This document shows, one piece after another, positions 10,593 through 20,752 of a stretch of 64,000 bases of DNA. The notes beneath the pieces were generated by a model that saw nothing but the letters and a program-made list of their open reading frames with translations, had not been told where the DNA came from and did not search any database. The position numbers and the translations under genes are program-made. This DNA comes from Methanosarcina sp. ERenArc_MAG2 (GTDB lineage Archaea; Halobacteriota; Methanosarcinia; Methanosarcinales; Methanosarcinaceae), in contig JAMXHR010000010.1 of the NCBI GenBank assembly GCA_023955635.1, positions 310,001 to 374,000 of the forward strand. The letters run 5' to 3'. The stretch's first letter is position 1, and every line of letters starts with the position of its first letter.

Positions 10593-11679
10593 ATGACATT
10601 CCCATCATCAGGCATTGCTATCTACGCTCCCACCTTTACAATCAAGCTAGGAGGCAAGGAGATCCCAACTGAAGACATAACCGATGTAGAGGTTGATGAG
10701 CAGATTGAAAACTCAGGAATGTGTACAATTTCGTTCAATGATATGCTGGATATGAAAAAACAGAAATTCCGATGGCTTGATGATGCCCGCATACAGATCG
10801 GAACTCGTATTGAGATTTCTTTTAGTTATGCTCAGGGCTCAGGAAACGCGTCGAGTTCTGGAGGAAATACATTATTGTTCATAGGCAGCCTCCACGCCAT
10901 TACTCCTAATTTTGATCCTGGAGGTAGTGCAAAGCTGAAAATAAGAGGGTATGATCTGTCCTGTAACCTTATGAGAAGCCGTAAAGGACAGGGGATTTAT
11001 AATAAAAAAGTTATTCTGAGATCGTTGGAGAGATAGCTGAAAAATACGGACTGAAGCAGGATCAGATCGAATCAACCAGCCCAGCTTCGGAATCTGTCTC
11101 CAGGCAACGCGATGAAGATGAAAATGAAGATGATTATAAGTTTGTGAAAAGACTTGCAAGCAAAATTAATTATGAATTTTTTGTAAGGGAAGAATCCCTT
11201 TACTTCCGTAAACCAAAGGACAGTGATGATGCAAAATTTACCTTTACAAATGGTATAAATATTGTAAGTTTCTCTGTGGAAGCGAATACTTCAGCCTATG
11301 TTAGTGAAGTGCAGACCAATTTATGGAGCAGTAACCAGAAGGAAAAAAGTCCGCAAACTGCTAAACAGGAAGAGGTGGGAAATTCCTTTGGTCTCGATTT
11401 GACAAGCCAGCAAGGCAAGAAAATAATTCTGGAAAATGTAAACGTCTCCAGCGCAGAGGAAGCAAACGCCCGTGCAGTTGCAGAGCTGAAAAAAGAAACA
11501 AGAAGCTGATAACAGGTAATCTGGAAAGTATCGGAAATCCGTCCATTCGTCCCGGAATGACCGTAGAAATAAAGAAGGTAGGTGACCGCTTTAGCGGAAC
11601 CTACTACGTGGAAAAAACAAAACATTCCATAAATCAAAAAGGGTACAGTACAACACTCACGCTGAGGAGATGCAAATAA
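10593..11679 (+). CDS. eCIS baseplate hub, gp27/gpD-like (frame broken twice)
   Basis: Three consecutive frames join with two added bases: a T near 11014 (giving 'KKVISEIVGEIAEKYGL') and an A in the run 11489-11494 (giving 'ELKKRNKKLITGNLESIG'). The result is about 362 residues ending 'GYSTTLTLRRCK'. The pattern, including 'FIGSLHAITPNFDPGG' and 'GYDLSCNLMRSRKGQGI', is that of phage late-control gene D/gp27-like hub proteins (the N-terminal half of VgrG, here a separate gene). It forms the trimeric hub linking the spike to the tube. Its TAA overlaps the ATG of the spike gene (TAATG at 11677-11681), so the two are probably translationally coupled. Confidence 0.9.
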
Positions 11680-12362
11680 TGGATTTCGACGGGTTTTTTA
11701 AATCTCAAAGAACGAAAAATCAGATTCCCGGAGTAGTACTTGCTCTTGTAAAGAGCACAAAGGATCCTGATGGGCTCGGAAGAGTGCAGATAACTTTTCC
11801 CTGGAGAGGAAAAGAAGAGGACGAAGAATTACACTGGGCCAGACTCGCAACTTTAATGGGCGGAAACGGTAGGGGAATGGTCTTTTACCCGGAGATCGAA
11901 GATGAAGTACTTGTGGCTTTTGAGCATGGTGATATAGATCGCCCTTATATTATTGGGGCTCTATGGAACAGTAAGGACAAAATTCCAGAGGAAAACAGCG
12001 ACGGGAAAAACAATATTAAGATGATTAAAACCCGAACCGGTCACATAATAAAACTTGATGACACGGACGGAAGCGAAAAAATTGAGATCATAGATAAGAC
12101 TAAGGGAAATAAAATCAGCATCGATTCAGCTAATAAGAAAATTTCCATAGTATCTGCAGGAGACATCGAGCTTCTCGCATCCGAGGGAAAAATTACCATC
12201 GATGCCAAGGAAATTGAAATAAAATCTTCAATTACCGTCAATACCAAGAAAATCGAAATAAAATCTTCAGATTCGGCAAAAATCGAAGCATCGTCAGCCG
12301 TAATGGAACTGACAAATACAGGTGCCATGAACATCAAAGGTTCAACGGTGAATATTAACTGA
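11679..12362 (+). CDS. eCIS central spike, gp5/gpV-like with OB fold
   Basis: About 227 residues from ATG 11679; an in-frame ATG at 11670 also exists, but GAGGAGA at 11664-11670 fits the later start. The N-terminal part, 'GVVLALVKSTKDPDGLGRVQ' then 'ITFPWRGKEEDEELHWARLA', is the OB-fold domain of phage baseplate protein V and VgrG. The C-terminal 80 residues are rich in alternating Lys, Ile, Glu and Ser ('KEIEIKSSITVNTKKIEIKS'), as expected of the triple-stranded beta-helix needle of gp5-type spikes. There is no lysozyme domain. It works with the hub upstream and the PAAR tip downstream. Confidence 0.92.
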   Translation: MDFDGFFKSQRTKNQIPGVVLALVKSTKDPDGLGRVQITFPWRGKEEDEELHWARLATLMGGNGRGMVFYPEIEDEVLVAFEHGDIDRPYIIGALWNSKDKIPEENSDGKNNIKMIKTRTGHIIKLDDTDGSEKIEIIDKTKGNKISIDSANKKISIVSAGDIELLASEGKITIDAKEIEIKSSITVNTKKIEIKSSDSAKIEASSAVMELTNTGAMNIKGSTVNIN

Positions 12363-12502
12363 GTCGGAACTTAATCCGCCCAGATTTCAATCAAATGAAT
12401 CTCAATAAAAACCCTAACTGAATCATATCAAAAATCCTAACTTAGCCTCAAAAAATAAATAAATAGATCAGCGCAAGAGTCTAAAATAAGGAGTCTAAAA
12501 AT

Positions 12503-12895
12503 ATGGGAATGCCAGCAGCCAAGCAAGGAGACAAAATTGTTGGAGTTGATATCCATATAGTCATGATAACTAATCCAACAGGGCAAACTCCGACCCCACT
12601 CCCCCATCCGTTCAATGGAACCATTGACGGGAACCTCAGTAGTGACGTAAAGATAATGGGAAAGCCGGCAGCAACTGTGGATTCCATGGCAACGAACTCG
12701 CCTTCTCATGTTCCGCAGGGTGGGCAGTTCCAGAAACCGCCTTCCAATAAAGCCACGATTAAGATGGGAAGTCCAACAGTGAAAATAAATGGAAAAATGG
12801 CAGCAAGGCACGGGGATATAGCAATGACCTGCAATGACCCTTCGGACTTGCCTGTAGGCACTGTAATCGCAACAGGTACTGTTAATATCGGGTGA
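12503..12895 (+). CDS. eCIS PAAR-like spike tip
   Basis: 130 residues: 'MGMPAAKQGDKIVGVDIHIV' at the start, then 'KIMGKPAATVDSMATNSPSH', 'IKMGSPTVKINGKMAARHGD' and a C-terminal strand region ending 'GTVIATGTVNIG'. The spaced glycine-rich turns with His and Cys residues are the pattern of PAAR-type tip proteins, which cap the spike with a metal-bound cone and may carry effectors. AAAATAAGGAG precedes the ATG. A 140 bp gap separates it from the spike gene. Confidence 0.88.
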   Translation: MGMPAAKQGDKIVGVDIHIVMITNPTGQTPTPLPHPFNGTIDGNLSSDVKIMGKPAATVDSMATNSPSHVPQGGQFQKPPSNKATIKMGSPTVKINGKMAARHGDIAMTCNDPSDLPVGTVIATGTVNIG

Positions 12896-12901
12896 AGACT
12901 G

Positions 12902-13297
12902 ATGGAAAAGGAATTTCTCGGAATTGGCTGGAAGTATCCGGTAGGTGTGGAAGCTGATGGGAGTATTTCAAGCTCCAGCTACGAGGAAAACATCAGGGAA
13001 TCGATCCTGCTTATTCTGGAAACTGCCAAAGGCGAACGCTTGATGCGTCCGGAATTCGGTTGTTCCATACATGATTATACCTACAGTATGATGGACACAC
13101 TTACTCTGCGTATGATTGAAAACGCTATATATGAAGCCCTTGTGGCCTGGGAGCCTCGCATTGAGGTGAATGAGATCAAAACCCTCACAGAAAAAGCCCT
13201 GGAAGGAAAACTTCTGATAAGTATCGATTATAAGGTGCGGAGGAGCAATACCCAGGTAAACCTTGTCTATCCGTTTTACCTGAAAGAAGGAACCTGA
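12902..13297 (+). CDS. eCIS baseplate wedge protein, gp25-like
   Basis: 131 residues with the gp25/gpW signature: 'FLGIGWKYPVGV' at the start, 'YEENIRESILLILETAKGER' in the middle and 'LMRPEFGCSIHDY' following. These proteins (Afp9-like) initiate baseplate-sheath assembly. The gene starts 4 bp after the PAAR stop, so the two are likely coupled. No frame problems. Confidence 0.94.
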   Translation: MEKEFLGIGWKYPVGVEADGSISSSSYEENIRESILLILETAKGERLMRPEFGCSIHDYTYSMMDTLTLRMIENAIYEALVAWEPRIEVNEIKTLTEKALEGKLLISIDYKVRRSNTQVNLVYPFYLKEGT

Positions 13298-13408
13298 AGG
13301 ATTAATTTAGTCAAAATTTAGTTGAGTCAGGTCGGATAGTCAGAAATCCTGTCTGTCAGGCCTGTCCGTAAGTAACGATGGACAAAAAGAGGAACCTGGA
13401 GGAGTCCA

Positions 13409-16400
13409 ATGGAAAGAAAAACTCCGAAGATAAGGGAAACTACGGCAGATACGGTGCTGGAAAAGATTCAAAAGAAAGCGCCCTTCTATGTTCCGGAATG
13501 GACACCCGGAGCCGAAGGCGACTTCGGAAATGCCCTTTCCCGGATCTTCGCGGACATGGCCGAAAACCTTCTCAGTAACCTGAACGAAGCCCCCAGAAAA
13601 CATCTCCTTTCTTTCCTTGATATGCTGAACTTTTCCCTCAGTCCTGCCAGACCCGCAAGTACGGTACTCTGTTTTGTCCCGGTTTCAAAGGCTCCGGAAA
13701 ACGTAACTATCCCTGCCAAAACCCGCGTCACAGCTAAAAGCCCAGGCGAGGAAACCCTCTTTTTGAGACCGAGAAAACATTTGCGATAACCCCTTCAAAA
13801 CTTTGCTTTGTATGCAGCCTGGATCCGGAAAGAGATGCAATCTTCGACCACAGTTCCACGGTAGATGGAACTGAACCATCAACCCTGCTCTCCGGAACAA
13901 ACATGCAGAAACATGCTTTTTACATAGGAGATGAGGAATTCTTCAGGAGCGGAAAAGGAAAAATAAGCTTTACTCTCACAGCCACAGGGGCTGTCGAGGC
14001 AAGGATGCTGGCTGAAGAAAACATATTTGTCTGGGAATATGCAGCTCCGGCAAGCGGGAAAGAAAAGGATAAAATGGAGATTACTGAATGGTTCTCATTT
14101 TCAGCAGCAAGGTTTTCAGGTGAAAAATTTGAGATTCTGAAGGGAGAGGAAGTAATCGGAAAGGGGAAAATAAACGGGCTCGAAAGCCGATGGATTCGCT
14201 GCCGTTTGAAAGGAGAAGGAACCAAGGAACTCGAGCAGTTTTTCCTTGGTCCGGTTAAAGTAGATGTATCTGCTGAGGGGATCAAACCTGACTTTCTGTT
14301 TTACAATGATATCCCTCTCGAAGACGGAGAAGCAGGGGTGCAGCCCTTTGGAAGCAAACCGATCCTGTATGACACTTTCTACATAGCCTGCTCGGAGGCT
14401 TTCTCAAGGCAGGAGAGCGAGGTTTTGATAGACTTTTATCTTAAACCCGGAAGGCCAGGCCTTATTTCAGAAAAACCAGTGCTCTCCTGGGAATACTGGA
14501 GCGGAGAAAGCTGGAGAAGCCTCAAAAAATTTATGGATTTTAGCGCAAATATAGGGGAGAGCGAGGAAGGAAAAAGTGGGTCTGAAGGAGAGCTTCCTGA
14601 ACTTGAACTGGAAAATTTTCTGGTAAAGAACATAATAGAAACGGAAGCTGAAATAGAAGCTGAAAAGGAACCTAATGGAATTGGCAGACTCTTTATTTCT
14701 AAAGAAAAAGAAGATAGAAAAAAGGAGGAAGAAAATCTTTTACTTGTTCATGTGAACGTTAAAATCCGGGAAATGCCCCCAATGGCGCCGGGAAACATCA
14801 ATGGAGAGGAAAGTTACTGGATCCGGGTCAGGCTTATTGAAGGGATTTTCGGGAAAGAGTGCGGGATTTCGAAAAAGAACTCAATAATACCCGGAAGACC
14901 TCCAACGTATGAAATAGAACCCGAAAAATTCTACCCTCCCGAAATAAGAAAACTAATTTTTAGTTATTCCGATAGGAATGGAAGGGAGCCAGATTACCTT
15001 GTTTCTGAAAACAACCTGGCTTTTGTAAATAGGAGGAAAGAGCTGAAACGGGCAGGAAGTTTCAAGCCTTTTGAAACGGTTTCTGAACCCCTGCCTGCAG
15101 TATATCTTGGCTTTACGTCCAAACTTGTCAAAGGCCCTCTGAGCCTGTTCATCAAACTCGAGGAAACCTTTGTAGATCAGGGCGTTCCCGTGAAATTCGA
15201 ATGGCAGTATCTTGTAGCCGCAGGAAAGGAAAGTGCAGGAGAATGGAAAGAACTTCAGGTTCTTGATGAAACCGGAGGACTTGCAAAAAGTGGAATCCTG
15301 GAATTCTTTGTCCCTGAGGAGATGAAGACTTTGCAGTGCTACGGCTCAAAAAGTCCATTATACTGGATCCGGTTCCTGTTCACAGAAGGAAAAAGAACTC
15401 CCCGGATTTCCGGATTCTATCCTAACTGCATATGGGCACTCCAAGCAAAGACTGTTAAAGATGAAATTCTCGGTTCCGGTTTTAGAGAAACAGGACAGGA
15501 ACTTGAGCTCAGGAACACGCCGGTTGTGGATGCGGAGGTCTGGGTGAATGAGGTAGACTGGCTTTCGGAAGGAGAAAAAGAGGCTCTGCTTAATAAAAAT
15601 GGAGCTCGGGATGTGGAGACAGTAAAAGATAGCAGCGGTAGAATTTTGGAGTTCTGGGTCAGGTGGGAGAAAGTTGCAGACTTCAGCAGTTCGGAAGGAA
15701 GGAGCCGGCACTATTTACTTGACCGAACTTTGGGGAAAATCCTCTTCGGAGATGGGATTCGACGAGGTATGATTCCCCCTCTGGGGATGAACAATATAAA
15801 AGCCAGCTACCGGACAGGAGGCGGAGAAGCTGGAAACCTTGAGGCTTTTTCGGTCATGAAATTATATAGCACTCTAAAACATGTTGATGCGGTGTACAAT
15901 CCTGTCGCTTCCGAGGGAGGAGCCAGGACCGAGAGCCTGGAGGAACTGGTAGAACGAGCTCCGGCTACATTTAAACATAGAGGTCGGGCAGTAAGCGCGG
16001 AGGACGTTATATGCCTCACAAAAGAAGCCTCACAAAAAATAGGAAAGGTAAAGGTGCTTTCAGGTTCAGACGAAAAAGGGAACAGAGTGCCGGGGCTGAT
16101 GACTGTTGTCATAGTGCCCGATCTTCCGGATCCAAAACCTGCACCTACTACCGAAATTCTGCAAATTGTCGAAACTTATCTGAAAGAGAGAACTCCGAAT
16201 ATAGGGAAACTGAAGGTAGCAGGCCCTATTTATTACCAGGTGAACGTAATCGCCGAACTGGTTACAACAGACCTTGAAGCTGTAAGTGAAATCGAAACTC
16301 AGGTGAAAAGGAAGATTGAGGAATTTTTACATCCTTTAACAGGGGGAACAGAAGGAAAAGGTTGGGATTTCGGGCAGATTCCTTCAACCTCGGATTTTTA

Positions 16401-16560
16401 TTCTCTGTTATCAGACCTGAATGAGATCAGTTATGTGAGAAAGATTGATTTTATTAAAGCCGAAAACGAGACTCCTGAAAAACAACCCAGACCTTCCGCC
16501 CTGCCCTGCAGCGGGAAACATGAGATCAATCTGCTCTGGAAAGCCGAGAAGGAGGAGTAA
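13409..16560 (+). CDS. eCIS baseplate protein J-like 1 (Afp11-like, frame broken once)
   Basis: About 1,051 residues. GGAGGAG at 13397-13403 precedes ATG 13409. The frame stops at 13789; an added T at 13760-13764 joins it to the long frame to 16560 through 'FETEKTFAITPSKLCFV'. The N-terminus ('IQKKAPFYVPEWTPGAEGDF') and C-terminus ('PLTGGTEGKGWDFGQIPSTS' followed by 'LLSDLNEISYVRKIDF') are diagnostic of gpJ-like baseplate proteins that make the outer wedge ring. The middle contains 'LGKILFGDGIRRGMIPPLGM', another conserved J-type motif. A charged Glu/Lys-rich insert lies around residues 375-450. It ends 2 bp before the next gene. Confidence 0.92.
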
Positions 16561-16562
16561 AG

Positions 16563-18564
16563 ATGGCGTTGCCGGTCCCGAATCTGGATAATAGAACCTT
16601 TGAACAGCTCCTGCAAGAAGCCAGAAAGTCCATCCCGAACTATGCTTCTCAATGGACAAACCATAACCCTGCTGACCCTGGGATCACTCTCGTCGAACTT
16701 TTTGCCTGGCTGGTAGAAATTACCAGTTACAGGATCAATCTCGTTACCGATGAGCATCGTCTCAAATACCTGAAGCTGCTGGGGGTCAGGCCCCGCGGTA
16801 TTTCACCTGCCACTGCGGATCTCAGTTTTGAAATGGATGAGGTAATACATCTCGATAAAGGCACGGATTTTCTGGCCGAAAAAGCCGGTGAGAATATCGA
16901 GTTTGAACTTTCGGAAGGCGTCACTGTTATTCCTGTTCAACTCGAAAAAATAATTGTAAATGAAATGTCAGTAGTTTTGTCTCAGGCCTCGTCCATAAAT
17001 TTTTCACAGGCTCCAAAGCTTTCTAAAGGGATTTTCGACCGAACAGTTGCAAACTCCAAAGAAGACCTTTTTTCGCACCTTTTGGCCTGGAGACCAGGAA
17101 AAACAGTGAACTGTACCTGGGCTTCAAGCTTAAAACCCGAAAAATCATAAGTCCTGACTTGGAGTATCCCTATGAATCGCTCAATTTAATGTGCTATCTC
17201 TATGAAAAAGACCTTCCTCAACCTGGAAAACACGGGGAAGAAGCCGAATATTCCTTCGAAAACGCAAAACTGAAGTGGGAGGTCTACATTCCGTCCCCTG
17301 AAGGAAAACAATGGCAGGAAGTTTTCCCTGAAGACAGGACACAAAACTTCAGGAAAAGCGGCAGCTTGCTTTTCACGGGCCTTGAAGGCTGGGTCTGCTC
17401 ATATCTCGAGGCCTTGCGTTCCCTGGAGGAAGAAGAGAAATATTTCTGGCTGCGCTGCACCCTTCTGGAGTCCGAATACGAATATCCGCCAAGGATTGGA
17501 AAGATCAACCTGAATGTGGCAACCGTTATCCAGAAAAAGAGAGTGACTGAAGGGATGCTTGAAAAAAGCAATGGGCTTCCCGGACAGGTTTTCAAACTGC
17601 CTGAAACCCCGGTTCTCAGGGGAGCCTCAAATTGGCTCTTGCAGGGGAAGAGTGGAAAGAAGTTGAGGACTTTGACGGTTCTGGGCCTGAAAGCCCTCAT
17701 TTTACACTGGACAGTATGAAAGGGGAAATCCGCTTCGGGGATGGGCTCCAGGGAAAAGTACCCCCAGAAGATGCCGAAATTCAGGCTCTCGAATACGAAT
17801 CCTCAAGAGGAGATCAGGGAAACCTTCCGGCTAGCTCCAGGTGGGCAGTAAAAGGGGAAAAATTTGAGGGACTGGCAATAAGCAACCTCAAACCCGCAGT
17901 TGGCGGAAAGAGGGAAGAGAGCATAGATGAGGCCTTTGAACGTTTCATCAGGGACCTGACAGTACCATACAGGGCAGTTACTTCAGAGGACTTCGAATAT
18001 ATTGCTCGCGAAACCCCTGACCTGAGGATAGCGCAGGCAAAAGTTATCCCCAATTTTGACCCTTACAGGCAGGTCGAAAAAAAGGGCATAGTAACGGTAG
18101 TTATAATTCCGTTCAGTCCACTTGACGTTTTAGAAACTCCACCCGAGCCTTCCCTGGGTTTCAGAGCAGCGGTTGCCAGGCACCTTGAGAATCACCGTTT
18201 GCTCGGAACCCGTGTGTATGTGGTTTCTCCGAAATATGTCAGGGTTGAGGTGAAAGTTACCCTGGGAATTTTAAAAGGCTTTTTCGAGCAAGAAATCCGG
18301 AAGGTAGTTCTTGAAAAACTTAACCTTTATCTCCATCCGGCAAAAGGCGGCAAAAACGGGAAAGGGTGGCCAGTAGGAAAACCGGTTTACCGCTCGGAAA
18401 TTTACCGGCTTATTATGGAAACCGAAGGCGTGAATCTGATACAGAAAATTAGCATTTCTTCCCAAAACGGTGCAAACCTGGACGAAAATGGAGACCTGAA
18501 ACTGACTTATACAGCTACGGTTTATTCCGGAGAGCATTCAGTGGAAATACAAACCTTTTCTTAA
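16563..18564 (+). CDS. eCIS baseplate protein J-like 2 (frame broken twice)
   Basis: About 668 residues after adding a T in the run 17068-17073 and another at 17632-17633. The N-terminus 'SIPNYASQWTNHNPADPGIT' plus 'LVELFAWLVEITSYRINLV' and the C-terminus 'LYLHPAKGGKNGKGWPVGKP' match gpJ-type baseplate proteins. The motif 'GEIRFGDGLQGKVPPEDA' parallels the one in the first J protein. GGAGGAGTAAAG lies directly before the ATG. Two J paralogues in tandem are usual in eCIS clusters, where they form heteromeric wedges. Confidence 0.92.
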
Positions 18565-18658
18565 AAGGTTTGCAGAAGAAGTAAATATAAAAGAACTTTT
18601 AAAAGAGCTAAGAGCTTTTTCGCTCAAGCCTTTTTTAAAAAACTTGCAGGAGAGAAGC

Positions 18659-20739
18659 ATGCAGGAGAGCAAATATAAAAGGATCAATACAAAGTCCCTT
18701 TTCGGAGAGTTCAAAAGCGGACTTGAAAACCTGGAACTGACGGAGAAAGGGCTTCGCCTGACCCGCAGAGAACTCTATAAGCCAGGGAATGATATCCTCA
18801 ATGAACCTGACATGGAAATGCGTGATGTTGATACCGATGAATGCGATATCGTTTATGTCCTTGACAGAAAGAGCGCCTCCATTCTTACCTGCCACCGGGA
18901 TTTTGAAAAGCTCCGAGTTCCTGCTTACGGATCAGGGGCTCTAGCTTCGGTGTTTGAGTCTCCTGAAGGCATAACTGTCGATGAAAACTCAGTTTATGTA
19001 ATCGGCACACTAAGAGTTCCTGACGGGGAAAAAAGAAGCTCTTGTTGCCTTTGAAAAAAAGACCTTAAAGTCCTCTGGATGGTAGGTGAAGGGCCTGATG
19101 GGCTTGCCCTTACAGACCTCATTGATCTTGATATGGATTCTGCCGGAAACCTGTACGTCCTGGAAAAAGGCAGGCATCGAGTTCTCAAACTCCCTCTTTC
19201 CTACAGAGAAAGGGGGTTTTCCGAAATAGGAAAGGTCGAGTTACAGGAGCCAGAAAATATCTATGTTGATACGGAAGGAAAGCTGCAGATTTTGGACAGT
19301 AAGGCAGGATATTTTGTACTTGGAACAGACGGTATTGCTGAAAAAATGGACATTACCCCCTCCATACAGGGAATGGTTAGCAGAAAACGGACTCATGACT
19401 CAAGAAATAACATGTACTTGATTATCGACAACGGAACAAGACTGAGACTCCTCGAGTATGTTAAGGAATACAGCCCTGATCCTGAAGGGGTTTTCAAAGG
19501 GATGTACCTTTCAAAGCCCGTGGACAGTCAGGTCCAGAAGACCAAATGGTATCGTTTCATGCTGGAAGGTAGTTTTCCCAGAGGGACAACGGTCGAATTT
19601 CATTATTACATATCGGATGAATTTCTGGACGAAAACGAATTGAGGGGAATTCCTGAGAGCAAATGGAAGGAAGGGCTTCCGGGGAGTTCGGTTGTCCAGG
19701 GAGAGAAAAAGAGATGCACTCTTCCAGACCGAACGTGAAGGGCGCTATCTCTGGTTCAGGATCACCCTTGTAGGGACTGAAAAGTTCTCACCAGAGGTCT
19801 CTGCGGTCACAATTTTCTTCCCAAAGGTTTCCTATCTGGAATACCTGCCTTCAGTTTACAGTGAAAATCCTGCAAACAGGGACTTTCTTGATCGTTTTCT
19901 TGCTATTTTCGAGAGCCTTTTTTTGAAATTGATTTTACAATTGACCACCTGAGCAGATGGTTTGATACTGCAGGCACTCCCCGGAATTTCTGGAGTGGTT
20001 GTCAAGCTGGGTAGCCGTCAATCAAGGAAGAGGAGAAAGGGTAACCCGAAAAAAGTTTCGGAGGCAAAGCAGAGGGAGTTCATTTCTCATGCTGTTTCAA
20101 TGTACAGGGACAGAGGAACCCGGCAAGGGCTTGAAGACCTCATTTTCCTATACACCGGGAAGAAACCAATCATAATTGAAAATCTCCCTGCAGGCTGCAT
20201 AAAAAGAAGATCTGAATATGAAAATCGAAAGGAAAATAAAAGGCGTGAGAACCAGAAAGGGGATAATTCAAAGAATGAAAGCCCGAAGAAAAACAGAAAT
20301 CCTGAACAAAAAAGTTTCTCTTTTTCCCTCCGGAAGAAGCAAGAGTAAAACGCCCTGATGGAATAGGAAACGCCAGGAGGGAAGATTCCCTGCATGACGT
20401 CCTCTATGGAGGAGAAAATTTCAGTTTTGTCGTCTTATTCGAAGAAAAACCGGAAGAAGCTGAGCTGGAAATTATTAAAGATATAATAGAAGAAGAGAAA
20501 CCGGCCTATACGACCTACAGAATAAAGGTGCTTGAACCCTGGTTCTATCTGGATGGCCATACTTACCTGGGTAAAAATACAATGTTAAGACGCCCCGAGT
20601 TCCGTCTTGGCAAGTGTTCTGTCCTGGGCAGGGATACCGCGCTAGGAGTGGAAAAAGCCCTGATGTTGCTGACAGAGATAAAAATCATGCTCACTCAATC
20701 GGATAGGTTACTTCCAGTAAAGGTCTGGATTATTTCTAA
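18659..20739 (+). CDS. eCIS tail protein I-like with N-terminal beta-propeller (frame broken several times)
   Basis: Pieces of one gene in shifting frames. Joining needs added A residues near 19029-19034, 19047-19053 and 19710-19714, a T at 19917-19924, a C near 19980, an A near 20050, a T near 20326 and a T near 20735. Residues about 40-230 resemble an NHL-type propeller ('SPEGITVDENSVYVIGTLRV', 'DLDMDSAGNLYVLEKGRHRV'). Then comes a phage tail protein I region: 'YLPSVYSENPANRDFLDRFL', 'SRWFDTAGTPPEFLEWLSSW' and 'YRDRGTRQGLEDLIFLYTGK'. The end is 'EEEKPAYTTYRIKVLEPW' and beyond. AGGAGA precedes ATG 18659. Such proteins join baseplate to fibres, and the propeller could bind a surface ligand. 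A Lys/Arg/Asn-rich segment near 20210-20300 is a low-complexity insert. Confidence 0.85.
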
Positions 20740-20752
20740 AGGAGATTTGGAC

